A stretch of 64,000 nucleotides of DNA. Source: Agarivorans sp. Alg241-V36 (GTDB taxonomy: Bacteria > Pseudomonadota > Gammaproteobacteria > Enterobacterales > Celerinatantimonadaceae). The notes beneath the pieces are model-generated. The model did no database searches, was not told the DNA's origin, and worked only from the letters and a program-made list of their open reading frames with translations. Position numbers and translations under genes: made by a program. The DNA lies in contig NZ_UNRE01000001.1 in assembly GCF_900537085.1 (NCBI RefSeq), positions 811,163-875,162 of the forward strand, given 5' to 3'. Below, in pieces: positions 18,659 through 27,301 of this stretch (within the stretch, counting starts at the first letter, position 1; each line of letters starts with the position of its first letter).

Positions 18659-19836
18659 TGATGAAAAAAATATTAGTCATAACACCTCGTTTCCCTTTCC
18701 CTGTTGTTGGCGGGGATAAGTTGAGAATCTATCAAATTTGCAAAGAGCTATCTAAATATTACTCTATAACACTGGTTACCTTATGTGAGAGCAAGAGCGA
18801 GATGAGCATGGTCATTTCAGACACTGTTTTCGATTCTATACATCGTTGTTTTCTTCCTAAATGGAAGTCGTATCTAAGTGTCGTTTCACGTTTTATACTG
18901 AACGAACCTATGCAAGTTTCATATTATAAATCACGAAGATTTCAAAGAATGGTTAAAGGTTTAGCAATAGATCATGATGTTGTCGTTCCTCATCTCATAA
19001 GAGTATCTGATTATGTAAAAGATTTAGATATGCCCAAAATACTAGAAATGACCGATGCATTATCTTTGAATTACAAAAGGGTCTCGGAAACTGAAAGCTA
19101 CGCAGGTTTAAAGGGACTTATTTATAGGTTGGAGAGGAAAAGAGTTGAACGGTACGAAAAAGATATCCCTAAATACTTTAATTATGTTAGCTTTATTTCA
19201 GAATATGATAAAAGCTTTTTGTATAGTAATGATAGTGAAGTTTGCCAAAAAGTGGTGGTAAGCTCTAATGGTGTTGATATAACCGCACTTCCTTACAATT
19301 TTGTTACTGGTAGCAATAAACTGATTTTTATTGGAAATATGCATTCGGCACAGAACTTTGATGCTGCATATTTTTTTGCAGAAAAAGTTATGCCCGAATT
19401 ATCTAAAATATGTAAGTTCGAATTTCATGTCATTGGAAAAATCCCTGAAAGATACGAAGCTCAATTGAAATCTTTAAATAACGTGATAGTAACTGGATCC
19501 GTAGACAACGTCTGCGAATACGCCCATGGAGCTTTAGCTGCTATCTGTTCAGTGAGGCTTGGTGCTGGTGTTCAAAATAAAATACTGGAATACATGGCGC
19601 TAGGAGTTCCAACAATCTCAACATCTATTGGTCTTGAAGGATTGGAAGCTCAGGTAGGACAAGATATTTTGATCGCGGATACTGTTGAAGATTTTATAAA
19701 GCATATCCTTCTATTAAAAAACGACTGCTCCTATTCTGAAAATATTGCAATATGTGCGCATAACTATGTCTCGAACAATCATTCTTGGAGTAGTAAACTA
19801 CAACCTATAGTGAAAGCAGTTGGTTCGATAGGTTGA
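18658..19836 (+). CDS. Glycosyltransferase family 4
   Basis: A 392-residue GT-B glycosyltransferase. The N-terminus reads 'ITPRFPFPVVGGDKLRIYQI', a phrase typical of the TIGR03087/Stp1-like group. The second domain has 'KLIFIGNMHSAQNFDAAYFF' and the donor region 'RLGAGVQNKILEYMALGVP', with 'STSIGLEGL' after it. ATGs at 18658 and 18661 are both usable; the first overlaps the upstream stop. It is followed by the remnant of an insertion sequence, which ends this transcription block. Donor and acceptor sugars are unknown. Confidence 0.82.
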   Translation: MMKKILVITPRFPFPVVGGDKLRIYQICKELSKYYSITLVTLCESKSEMSMVISDTVFDSIHRCFLPKWKSYLSVVSRFILNEPMQVSYYKSRRFQRMVKGLAIDHDVVVPHLIRVSDYVKDLDMPKILEMTDALSLNYKRVSETESYAGLKGLIYRLERKRVERYEKDIPKYFNYVSFISEYDKSFLYSNDSEVCQKVVVSSNGVDITALPYNFVTGSNKLIFIGNMHSAQNFDAAYFFAEKVMPELSKICKFEFHVIGKIPERYEAQLKSLNNVIVTGSVDNVCEYAHGALAAICSVRLGAGVQNKILEYMALGVPTISTSIGLEGLEAQVGQDILIADTVEDFIKHILLLKNDCSYSENIAICAHNYVSNNHSWSSKLQPIVKAVGSIG

Positions 19837-19928
19837 GTTATATAGTCGGTTGTTGCTTAAATCAATTTGACCTTTTTCACCATATAGCGATCGGCGAGTT
19901 AAACCACTATAGTCAGTGACATCGTATC

Positions 19929-20542
19929 ATGGGCAAAGCAAAAATTTACATAGTTTACTGGAAGCAATACAAGAAGGCTTTAACTCTGCGAAGCTCAATA
20001 GCTTTTAGTTGGAGGATGCTGCTATAACATCGTGGTGCAAGCGCAAGCTTACAAGGCGTCGAGTACGGCGTAAATTTCACGCTGTTGTTGATGCTGATAC
20101 GCATGTAGTAGTGAGCACAGCGGCATCCCTCGATTCAGTGCTTGATCGTGAAGTTTTACCCAAACGGTTAAATCCACCTCGCCGCAAAATAGGCAAGGTC
20201 TCTGCATACGGCGCCTATGACGCTAATAGCTGCTACACGGCACTAAAAGGTAAAGGAGTGATTCCTGTCAGTTCTCCAAGGAAGAACGCTGTATACTGGG
20301 AGATAGGGCCTAAACACAATCAAGCAGTTAAAGCGCTGAAGAATGAACAGCTAGAAGAATGAAAATACAACCAAGCTATGATGCACGTATACTATCATGG
20401 GCTGCCGAAAGCCTATACAAGCAACCGCCAAGTGACAAGCTGAGTTTGCGTAATTACAACGCCCAAGTGGGAGAAGTGATGGTAATTGTATGTTTTTCTG
20501 GAAATATACACTCAGTGATTTTTTTTGTGGGTAATTAATACA
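19929..20542 (+). pseudogene. IS5-family transposase remnant
   Basis: The ruin of a DDE transposase. An ATG at 19929 opens an N-terminal piece ('MGKAKIYIVYWKQYKKALTL'), which goes out of frame near 20003. The frame from 20009 continues 'EDAAITSW' and then jumps straight to the catalytic core 'RRKFHAVVDADTHVVV', 'RRKIGKVSAYGAYD', where IS5 transposases normally have about 60-100 further residues between. It stops at 20362. A C-terminal piece follows in another frame ('YKQPPSDKLSLRNYNAQVGE', near 20417-20480). So there is an internal deletion and at least two frame breaks. No clear terminal inverted repeats were found in 19837-20630. The element cannot move by itself. Confidence 0.8.
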
Positions 20543-20630
20543 AAGGTTTTTATATAGTTTAAATTTTATGCCTTTTAATTTCCAATTCCAACTTAATTTT
20601 CATTGAATAACTAATAGATTAATAAATAGA

Positions 20631-21419
20631 ATGATGGATAAGATTTCAGTAGTAACAATCTGTTTTAATATTGCTCAAGAGTTGGCTGATACATTAGATT
20701 CAGTTTTAGAACAAGACTATTCGAATATCGAGATTATAGTTATCGATGGTGGCTCTGCAGATAATACTCAAGAAGTACTCACAGCATATAAAGTAAAAGC
20801 TGAAGAACTAAATATCCCCTTCCTCTGGATTAGTGAAAGGGATGAAGGGATTTTTGACGCGATGAATAAGGGTTTAGAGCGTTCTTCTGGTGAATGGATC
20901 GCTTTTATGAATGGTGGAGATAGCTTTTACACAAATTCAGCTTTATCAAAATTGATCTATAACTCAAATGGTTATGATGTTGTTTACGGTAGTCGCTGCA
21001 ATGCTTATGAGGCTTACACTATGAGTGTTTCATCTAAGTCGTTTGATGAAGTTCGTTTTCATCTCCCCTTCTGCCATCAATCTTGTATAGTACGAAGTAA
21101 AGTACATAAGAAATACCCATTTGACACTTCTTTTAAGCTTCATTCAGAAATTGATTTTTTTTATAAGATAAAGTCTCTAGGCTATCAGTTTAAAAGGATA
21201 GGGGACATTATTTCAATATATGATACTCACGGTGTTTCATCAGTTATTGACCGGGTATCTCGGTGCGAAAGAAGGCGCATCGTATTATCATATTCTTTGT
21301 CTCGGTTCTATCTAATTGATTATTATCTTTGGGAGTTTAAAAGAGCTGTTGTTTTTAACTTGAAGGGGACAAGTCTTGGTCTTTTACTACTCAAGTTAAA
21401 ACATAAGATTGAAGCTTAA
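20631..21419 (+). CDS. Glycosyltransferase family 2
   Basis: A 262-residue inverting glycosyltransferase of GT-A fold. The N-terminus 'ISVVTICFNIAQELADTLDS' with 'DYSNIEIIVIDGGSADNT', then 'SERDEGIFDAMNKGLERSSG' and 'FMNGGDSFY', gives the WcaA/WcaE-like pattern in which the DxD is replaced by a G-G-D type metal site. A C-terminal 'HQSCIVRSKVHKKYPFD' holds the catalytic-base region. Two ATGs (20631, 20634) precede the sequence. It begins a new set of genes after the IS remnant and is followed by the KpsS-like gene after 15 bases. Confidence 0.88.
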   Translation: MMDKISVVTICFNIAQELADTLDSVLEQDYSNIEIIVIDGGSADNTQEVLTAYKVKAEELNIPFLWISERDEGIFDAMNKGLERSSGEWIAFMNGGDSFYTNSALSKLIYNSNGYDVVYGSRCNAYEAYTMSVSSKSFDEVRFHLPFCHQSCIVRSKVHKKYPFDTSFKLHSEIDFFYKIKSLGYQFKRIGDIISIYDTHGVSSVIDRVSRCERRRIVLSYSLSRFYLIDYYLWEFKRAVVFNLKGTSLGLLLLKLKHKIEA

Positions 21420-21434
21420 GAGGAAGTTAGCATT

Positions 21435-22673
21435 ATGGTTTTAATATTTATTGATAACATTGACAGGCTAAATTTTTTTGAGAGGTATGCGCAAGCTACA
21501 CTCGAAAAATGTCTTTTTGTAACTACAAAACATTATATTTCAGTAAAGCTCTCACGTAAATACAAGGTGTTCTTGCTTGGGCCATTACAAGACTGTATAA
21601 CTCACCTACCTAGCGATGAGCAAGTCATACGGTCTTGTACTCATGTTTATAGAGGTAGCCAATCTGTTGAAAAAGCTCAGCTAGTATACTCTACGGTTTT
21701 TGAACTATTAAATAAAATTGACTTGAATATTCATGAAGTAAGTTATGGAATGATATTTAATGGGAATGCTGCATCTCAAAAAGCTTTCGCTGAGTACATG
21801 AAAATTAATCTTAAGGCTTGCATTTACTGCGAGATTGGTAACTTCCCTCGTAAAATGTTTTTTGATATTAAGGGGGTCAATGCTCAATCTTCTTTGTATA
21901 GTGAACCTGGATTATTAGATGAAATCCCACCCGTATCGGATAACGAGCATAATGCTTGGATCGATGGCTATGAAGAATATAAATCCAAACCATTGCCGCA
22001 AAGTAAAATTAGGATAGAACATTTTATTTCGTATATAAGCGATAGTATCTTTAGTTACCTAGGTTACGGGATTAGGGAAGAGAGTGTCTCTCTTTTAAAA
22101 AGGGGGGGCGATTTTTTAAAGCTTCTTTATAAGAAACGCTTTTCTCTAGGCGTAGGGCGTAAGAAAATAAGTAGTTTAGTAGGTGAACAGTATGAAAGTA
22201 GTGTAGGTTATGTTTTCTTTCCGACACAAGTTCGATTCGATTCACAGTTAATTCTTAATAGTGACGTAGATAATATTTTAGGTTTGAAGAAAGCTAAAGT
22301 ATACGCTAACTCTAAAGGCTTAGATTTATATGTTAAAGTCCACCCAGCAGAGACAAGCCATGAAATACTTTCAACTTACAATAAGCTTAAGGATGAGATA
22401 GGGTTTAAGCTTGTGTCTGGTAATACAAATGAACTTATCAAATGTGCTAATGCTGTGGTAACGATTAATTCTACAGTCGGTCTTGAGTCATTAATATATA
22501 GAAAAGAAACTTTGGTTCTTGGTCGGGCCCTTTATAGTGGTTTTGACTTTGAGAGAACTAAGAAGTACATCCATCATTACCTTATTGATGTTGATTATTT
22601 TTCTTCAGAACCTATTGATACTTCCATACTTCAGGAAATAGAAAGAAAACTGAAAGTTAGCTGTAATTTTTGA
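21435..22673 (+). CDS. Capsule-synthesis (KpsS/KpsC-like) glycosyltransferase candidate
   Basis: A 412-residue protein without membrane segments. Its C-terminal half carries 'GYVFFPTQVRFDSQLI', 'LDLYVKVHPAE', 'AVVTINSTVGLESLIYRKE' and 'LVLGRALYS'. The HPxE and STxGxE-type motifs are the hallmark of capsule-synthesis proteins such as KpsS/KpsC (Kdo transferases) and of related sialyl-/Kdo-transferring enzymes. The N-terminal half is unfamiliar. Kdo biosynthesis genes lie about 1.3 kb downstream (kdsA to kdsD), so CMP-Kdo as donor is a reasonable inference. No KpsM/KpsT exporter is visible in the window, so it is unlikely to serve a classical ABC-type capsule here. Confidence 0.6.
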   Translation: MVLIFIDNIDRLNFFERYAQATLEKCLFVTTKHYISVKLSRKYKVFLLGPLQDCITHLPSDEQVIRSCTHVYRGSQSVEKAQLVYSTVFELLNKIDLNIHEVSYGMIFNGNAASQKAFAEYMKINLKACIYCEIGNFPRKMFFDIKGVNAQSSLYSEPGLLDEIPPVSDNEHNAWIDGYEEYKSKPLPQSKIRIEHFISYISDSIFSYLGYGIREESVSLLKRGGDFLKLLYKKRFSLGVGRKKISSLVGEQYESSVGYVFFPTQVRFDSQLILNSDVDNILGLKKAKVYANSKGLDLYVKVHPAETSHEILSTYNKLKDEIGFKLVSGNTNELIKCANAVVTINSTVGLESLIYRKETLVLGRALYSGFDFERTKKYIHHYLIDVDYFSSEPIDTSILQEIERKLKVSCNF

Positions 22674-22721
22674 TAAACTTCACGCGGTAATTTAATGATT
22701 TCATAACATGTAGGATGTTTT

Positions 22722-23894
22722 TTGTCGGTTACGTATTTGATAAGCAAAAGAAAGTTAGTGTCAGCTTCCTGTCTTTGGTTGATGTGTATTGCATACTCAC
22801 CTCTCCTGTCAGGTTTAATTGGTGTGCCAACTATAGTAATTTATTATCCAGTGTTGTTAGGGTTGTTTTTCTACTATCTTTCCGAAGACGGTATAAGTTT
22901 TTCATCATTATCTTTACTAATTGTGTTCATCTGTATAGTTTTGATAAATACAATGGTCATTGAAAATGCTATCTATTTTAATAGGTTTATATTCTTTCCA
23001 TTTGTTATATTTTGCTCCTATCGAATAGCCCACGACAAAATCTTGGTTAATATTCTTTGTGATATTTTAACTAAATTTGCCTATGTTGCGATTTTTCTGG
23101 CTTTTTTATCTTTCCTTTATAGGTTCTTCGGTGGTGACGCGCTAGTTGATATTAAGAATCCTGATGGGAGGGTTGCCTCTTTATATTTGTTTTCTTTAAG
23201 TCATAGCACCTTTGGGAACATAATTCGAGGAGGATTTATATATGATGAGCCAGGAATGTTTTCTTTTGTCTTGACTGTAATCGTTGTTCTTAGAGAAGTT
23301 ACTAAAAAAAGTAAGAAAGGGTCTTTAGCTATTCTTTTAGGGGGGGTATTTACCTTCAGTTTAGCTCATATATTCATTTTGCTATTGTATGTTATCGTTT
23401 CGATACGATTAAAATATTCTATATTCCTAGCTGCTTCACTTATGTTCTTGGTTTTTCTACTCTATGATCATATGAGCTTTCTTACAAATAGGTTAACGAT
23501 TGAGGCGCTTTTGGATAGCAATCGCTTACAGCAGTTGGAGAATTTTAATAGAATTGCTAGTGAAAATATTATCAAATTTGGTAATTATGAGTGTTCAGAA
23601 CGTCCGGGAAGTATTTGTAAAGAACATGGTGATATTAGTTCATCTCCGGTAACTCCTCTTTATATTGGAGGCTTGCTTTACTTATTTATCCAGGTGGTGA
23701 CATCCTTTCTTTTTTTGTGCTTTGTCTTACTAAGAAAACAGTTTGTGTTTCCTGCGTTAGCGATGTTTTTAATTTTGTTGCAGCGGCCATTTTTTATAGG
23801 GTTTGGGTATGGCTTGATGATTTATATCCCATTTTTTACAATGTTGATACCTATGGTTAGAAAGGGAAAGTTAATAATAAGTAACAAACCATAG
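22722..23894 (+). CDS. Membrane protein, Wzy-type polymerase candidate
   Basis: A 390-residue protein with about ten to twelve hydrophobic segments and a larger polar loop near residues 260-310 ('RLQQLENFNRIASENIIKFG', with Cys residues), the layout of O-antigen polymerases. 'GGFIYDEPGMFSF' near residue 167-179 resembles a conserved polymerase patch. Start: TTG at 22722, preceded by TAGGA at 22711-22715; later options are GTG 22758 and ATG 22782. An overlapping 82-codon frame from ATG 22715 is the shadow. It lies between the KpsS-like gene and the Kdo genes. Assignment is by topology and position only. Confidence 0.6.
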   Translation: MSVTYLISKRKLVSASCLWLMCIAYSPLLSGLIGVPTIVIYYPVLLGLFFYYLSEDGISFSSLSLLIVFICIVLINTMVIENAIYFNRFIFFPFVIFCSYRIAHDKILVNILCDILTKFAYVAIFLAFLSFLYRFFGGDALVDIKNPDGRVASLYLFSLSHSTFGNIIRGGFIYDEPGMFSFVLTVIVVLREVTKKSKKGSLAILLGGVFTFSLAHIFILLLYVIVSIRLKYSIFLAASLMFLVFLLYDHMSFLTNRLTIEALLDSNRLQQLENFNRIASENIIKFGNYECSERPGSICKEHGDISSSPVTPLYIGGLLYLFIQVVTSFLFLCFVLLRKQFVFPALAMFLILLQRPFFIGFGYGLMIYIPFFTMLIPMVRKGKLIISNKP

Positions 23895-23995
23895 TATTCT
23901 GAAATTATATTTTAATTAGTTTGCAGTTAATAATGAACTATAGGCTAAGCATTTTTAAATTTAACCATTTAGTGACTTTATCTTAAGGGGGATTT

Positions 23996-24793
23996 ATGTT
24001 TTTGATTGCGGGTCCATGTGTCATCGAATCTGAAAGTTTAGTTCTAGATACTTTTGCACAGTTACAAGAGATTACAAGTAATCTTGGTATTGAATATATT
24101 GCAAAGTCGTCTTTCACGAAAGCTAATCGATCTTCAGTAAATGCTTTCACAGGTCCCGGTATTGATGAAGGATTGAAGATTTTGCAAAAAGCTAAGGATA
24201 AATTAGGTCTAAAGGTGTTAACTGACGTTCACGAAGACACTCCTCTGGAAGAGGTTGCTTCAGTAGTTGATGTCCTACAAACCCCTGCTTTTTTGTCACG
24301 TCAAACAGGTTTTATCCAACGCGTCGCATCTATAGGCAAACCGGTAAATATCAAAAAAGGACAGTGGATGCACCCAGCAGATATGGCGCCTGTAGTAGAA
24401 AAGTGTCGAACTGTTGGAAATGAAGATATTTGGCTTTGTGATAGAGGAACAAGTTTCGGCTTTGGTCAACTAGTTAACTACATGCCCGGTTTAAACATTA
24501 TGAAGGAGACTGGTTGTAAAGTGGTGATGGATGCAACCCACAGTGTTCAAATGCCTGGTACCTTGGGCGGTTCAACTGGTGGCAATAGGTATCATGTGCC
24601 AGCTATTGCGCGTGCGGCTGTTGCAGTTGGAATAGATGGACTATTTATGGAAACCCATCCAGATCCCGATAACGCACTGTGTGATGGGCCTAATATGTTG
24701 CCTCTCAAACATATGGAAGAGCTTCTTGAAACTCTTTTAGAGATTGATGAGGTTGTTCACCGCCGTTCCTTTATAGAGTCTAAATTGATTTAG
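23996..24793 (+). CDS. kdsA: 3-deoxy-8-phosphooctulonate (Kdo-8-P) synthase
   Basis: Condenses phosphoenolpyruvate with arabinose-5-phosphate to Kdo-8-phosphate. The (beta/alpha)8 barrel motifs are intact: 'IAGPCVIES' at the very start, 'KSSFTKANRSS', 'GLKVLTDVHE', 'KKGQWMHP', 'RGTSFGFGQLV', 'MDATHSVQ' and 'METHPDPDNALCDGPNM'. At 265 residues it lacks the short N-terminal extension seen in E. coli KdsA (284). A strong AAGGGGGA ribosome site precedes the ATG. It is the first of four adjacent Kdo genes, in the order kdsA-kdsC-kdsB-kdsD. Since Kdo is also needed for lipid A core, this set is probably a second, polysaccharide-dedicated copy. Confidence 0.95.
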   Translation: MFLIAGPCVIESESLVLDTFAQLQEITSNLGIEYIAKSSFTKANRSSVNAFTGPGIDEGLKILQKAKDKLGLKVLTDVHEDTPLEEVASVVDVLQTPAFLSRQTGFIQRVASIGKPVNIKKGQWMHPADMAPVVEKCRTVGNEDIWLCDRGTSFGFGQLVNYMPGLNIMKETGCKVVMDATHSVQMPGTLGGSTGGNRYHVPAIARAAVAVGIDGLFMETHPDPDNALCDGPNMLPLKHMEELLETLLEIDEVVHRRSFIESKLI

Positions 24794-24797
24794 TATT

Positions 24798-25358
24798 ATG
24801 GCTGTTAAATTAAATACCCCCATTAAGTTGGTTTTGTTTGATGTCGACGGCGTCATGACTGATGGAACCATTTATATGGCTGAGTCTGGCGAATTTTGTA
24901 AAGCATTCAATGTAAAAGATGGACTCGCTATTGAGTTGTTGCGTGCGCATGAGATTAAGTCTGGTGTTATATCTGGTAAAGCAAGTCCTGCGTTAACAAA
25001 TCGCTGCCAGAAACTAGGCTTTGATATCATCGAAACGGGTTGTAAGCACAAGCTTCCTAAGCTGGAACAAATCTGCACTAATTTTAATGTTACTGCTGAT
25101 GCTATAGCCTTTTGTGGTGATGATGTTCTCGATTTACCCATAATGGAGCGATGTGGTTTATCCGTAGCACCTGCAGATGCTCATCAGTTAGTTCTAGAAC
25201 AAGCTGATTGGGTATCTGCATATAAAGGTGGTTCTGGAATGGTTAGAGATTTTGTAGATACCTTATTACTGAGCCAAAGCAATATTGGGCTAAAGGAGAT
25301 ATATCAACCATTGCTAAGAAAAATCGCTCTAGATGACCTCACTGGTGTCGAACAATGA
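24798..25358 (+). CDS. kdsC: Kdo-8-phosphate phosphatase
   Basis: Removes the phosphate from Kdo-8-P to give free Kdo. A 186-residue cap-less (C0) HAD enzyme that acts as a tetramer in known relatives. Motifs: 'LFDVDGVMTDGTI' (nucleophile Asp near residue 14), 'GVISGK', then 'CKHKLPKLEQI' and 'AFCGDDVLDLPIM'. It follows kdsA by four bases and overlaps kdsB by four bases, so the three are coupled. No unusual features. Confidence 0.93.
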   Translation: MAVKLNTPIKLVLFDVDGVMTDGTIYMAESGEFCKAFNVKDGLAIELLRAHEIKSGVISGKASPALTNRCQKLGFDIIETGCKHKLPKLEQICTNFNVTADAIAFCGDDVLDLPIMERCGLSVAPADAHQLVLEQADWVSAYKGGSGMVRDFVDTLLLSQSNIGLKEIYQPLLRKIALDDLTGVEQ

Positions 25359-26104
25359 GTCCTCCCATAAAAGTAGTGATACCCGCTAGGTTTGGCTCTT
25401 CCCGTCTCGCAGGAAAACCCTTGCTTCAATTATGCGGAAAACCAATGTTTTGGCACGTGTTTCAAAGAACAGTTGAAGCAGGAGTTGCACCAGAAGATAT
25501 TGTGTTAGCGACAGATGACCAGCGCATATACTCAGAAGCGACTCGCTTGGAGATAACTTGCTTGATGACTGCCGTGGATCATGCCAGCGGTACGGACCGG
25601 TTAAATGAGGTTGCGAATAAACTTAATTGGATTAATGATACGCTGGTCATCAATGTTCAAGGAGATGAGCCGTTAATTCCTAGCCAATTAATTCAACAAC
25701 TCATTAATTTTACTAATGAAAGACCACATTTTGATATCACAACTGCAGTATCACCGATTCAAACTACTGAAGATGTAACTAATCCCAACATAGTGAAGGT
25801 GGCTATGGGAGAGCACAATCGAGCTGTTTACTTCTCTCGCTCAGCTATCCCCTTTAACCGTGATGAGCCTAACTGTGTAGATATGATATATCGTCATATT
25901 GGAATATATGCGTATTCAGTAAAAAGTCTTCAGCAATTTTGCCAATACCCAGAATCGGCTATAGAAAGGATGGAAAAGCTTGAGCAATTGCGAGCGTTGA
26001 GTAATGGTTTGAGCATTGGTGCAACGATTGTTGAAGAGGCACCGCCCCATGGTATTGATACCAAGCAAGATTATGTCAACATTAAATATTTGATGGAAAG
26101 CTAA
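25355..26104 (+). CDS. kdsB: 3-deoxy-manno-octulosonate (CMP-Kdo) cytidylyltransferase
   Basis: Activates Kdo with CTP to CMP-Kdo, the donor for Kdo transferases. 249 residues with 'VVIPARFGSSRLAGKPL' at the N-terminus, 'GKPMFWHVFQR', 'VLATDD', 'GTDRLNE' and 'INVQGDEPLI', all standard KdsB/KpsU motifs. The ATG overlaps the kdsC stop (ATGA type). It is followed by kdsD after one base. In this locus the product would be used by the KpsS-like protein at 21435 or another transferase. Confidence 0.95.
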   Translation: MSPPIKVVIPARFGSSRLAGKPLLQLCGKPMFWHVFQRTVEAGVAPEDIVLATDDQRIYSEATRLEITCLMTAVDHASGTDRLNEVANKLNWINDTLVINVQGDEPLIPSQLIQQLINFTNERPHFDITTAVSPIQTTEDVTNPNIVKVAMGEHNRAVYFSRSAIPFNRDEPNCVDMIYRHIGIYAYSVKSLQQFCQYPESAIERMEKLEQLRALSNGLSIGATIVEEAPPHGIDTKQDYVNIKYLMES

Positions 26105-26105
26105 T

Positions 26106-27032
26106 ATGTCAGTTATTGAACGCGCTAAAGAAGTTATCCGCACAGAAATTAGCGGTTTAGAATTTATGGCTACACAGTTGGGCCAGTCTTTTGAAGATGC
26201 TGTAGATGCAATTCTAAATACGAAAGGGCGGACTATTATTTGTGGTATGGGTAAATCTGGCATTATTGGTAAAAAAATTGCTGCCTCGTTTGCAAGCACA
26301 GGAACAGCTGGTTTTTTTATGCACCCAGGAGAAGCATTCCACGGTGATTTGGGTATGGTTAAGCCAGAAGATGTGTTTATTGCTATATCCAACTCCGGTG
26401 AAACAGACGAAGTGCTTAAATTGCTGCCTTTCTTGCGTGATAATGGCAATTTTATTATCGCAATCACTGGTCGACCAGCCTCTTCATTAGCAAAATCTGC
26501 GCAGTGTCACTTGGATATTTCTGTCCCTCAGGAAGCATGTCCATTGCAACTTGCTCCAACGGCCTCGACCACTGCAACGCTGGCTATGGGGGATGCTTTG
26601 ACGATTTGTTTAATGGAAGAGCGTAATTTCAAACCAGAAAATTTTGCTCGCTTTCATCCTGGCGGAAGCCTTGGTCGCCGCTTACTTGGAAAAGTAAGAG
26701 ATGAGATGATTTCCGATTATTTACCACTAGTAAAGCCAGATACTCCTTTTAAAGATGTTATTAATATTATTTCAAGTGGACAGTTGGGACTTGCGGTAAT
26801 TCTAGAGTCTTCTAAAACGGGAATTATTACGGATGGAGATTTGCGGCGTGCTATGGAAAGTAGAGGGAAAGATGTATTCGATCTAACCGCAATAGATATT
26901 GCAACTTTTGACCCCGTTTCCACCTCACCTGAAGTTAGCATTCAGACTGCATTTAAAGTTATGGATGAAAACAAGATTAACGCATTGTTAGTTTTTGAGG
27001 CGGATAGTGTCGTGGGTTTATTAAGGAAATAG
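26106..27032 (+). CDS. kdsD: Arabinose-5-phosphate isomerase (KdsD/KpsF family), short C-terminus
   Basis: Makes arabinose-5-phosphate from ribulose-5-phosphate for KdsA. The SIS domain (about 30-165) has 'GMGKSGIIGKKIAASFASTG', 'HPGEAFHGDLGM' and 'SNSGETDE'; two CBS domains follow (about 200-308). At 308 residues it is shorter than KdsD/KpsF (about 325). Most of the difference lies at the C-terminus, where the second CBS domain ends at 'VVGLLRK' without the expected final helix ('..HDLLRA..'). The stop is directly followed by the folded repeat element at 27046, so the gene end may have been cut or rewritten by that insertion. The SIS active site is intact, so activity is still plausible. Confidence 0.9.
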   Translation: MSVIERAKEVIRTEISGLEFMATQLGQSFEDAVDAILNTKGRTIICGMGKSGIIGKKIAASFASTGTAGFFMHPGEAFHGDLGMVKPEDVFIAISNSGETDEVLKLLPFLRDNGNFIIAITGRPASSLAKSAQCHLDISVPQEACPLQLAPTASTTATLAMGDALTICLMEERNFKPENFARFHPGGSLGRRLLGKVRDEMISDYLPLVKPDTPFKDVINIISSGQLGLAVILESSKTGIITDGDLRRAMESRGKDVFDLTAIDIATFDPVSTSPEVSIQTAFKVMDENKINALLVFEADSVVGLLRK

Positions 27033-27045
27033 ATTGTTAGGGTCT

Positions 27046-27166
27046 GTTGCTCCTTCGCAGTTAAATTTTGTTCGAGAAAAATCGTTTTAGGCGCGGCAAG
27101 GGGTATGTAGCCTAGCTTTTAAAATAAATACTCCTTAACAATGCATACAAACGATTATAGAGCAAC
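27046..27166. repeat. Nested inverted-repeat element (MITE-like or structured RNA)
   Basis: Three nested perfect inverted repeats share one centre: GTTGCTC (27046-27052) with GAGCAAC (27160-27166), AATCGTTT (27080-27087) with AAACGATT (27149-27156), and TAGGC (27088-27092) with GCCTA (27110-27114). It has no coding frame and starts 14 bases after the kdsD stop. The layout fits a small non-autonomous mobile element or a structured transcript; it separates the Kdo genes from rmlB. The rest of the gap to 27301 shows nothing else clear. Confidence 0.6.
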
Positions 27167-27301
27167 GATTGGTGGTCTTATGCAAATTTTGTGGGAACGA
27201 ATAGACATCGCTTAACAAAGAGGGGTTCAAAATGCCTATGATTTGTTATTATGTGGTAGTTTCCAAATACTCCTTTATTTTCAATGTTAAGTGACCTTTA
27301 A

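Noticed and set aside
22715-22963. An 82-codon frame starting at ATG 22715
   Set aside because: It overlaps the much longer membrane-protein frame from 22722 in another frame, has no recognisable motif, and looks like a shadow; it is kept only as a possible effect on translation.
25916-26467. A 183-codon frame on the minus strand across kdsB and kdsD
   Set aside because: It runs opposite to two strongly conserved genes, has no motif and no ribosome site, and its residues reflect the reverse reading of the kds genes.
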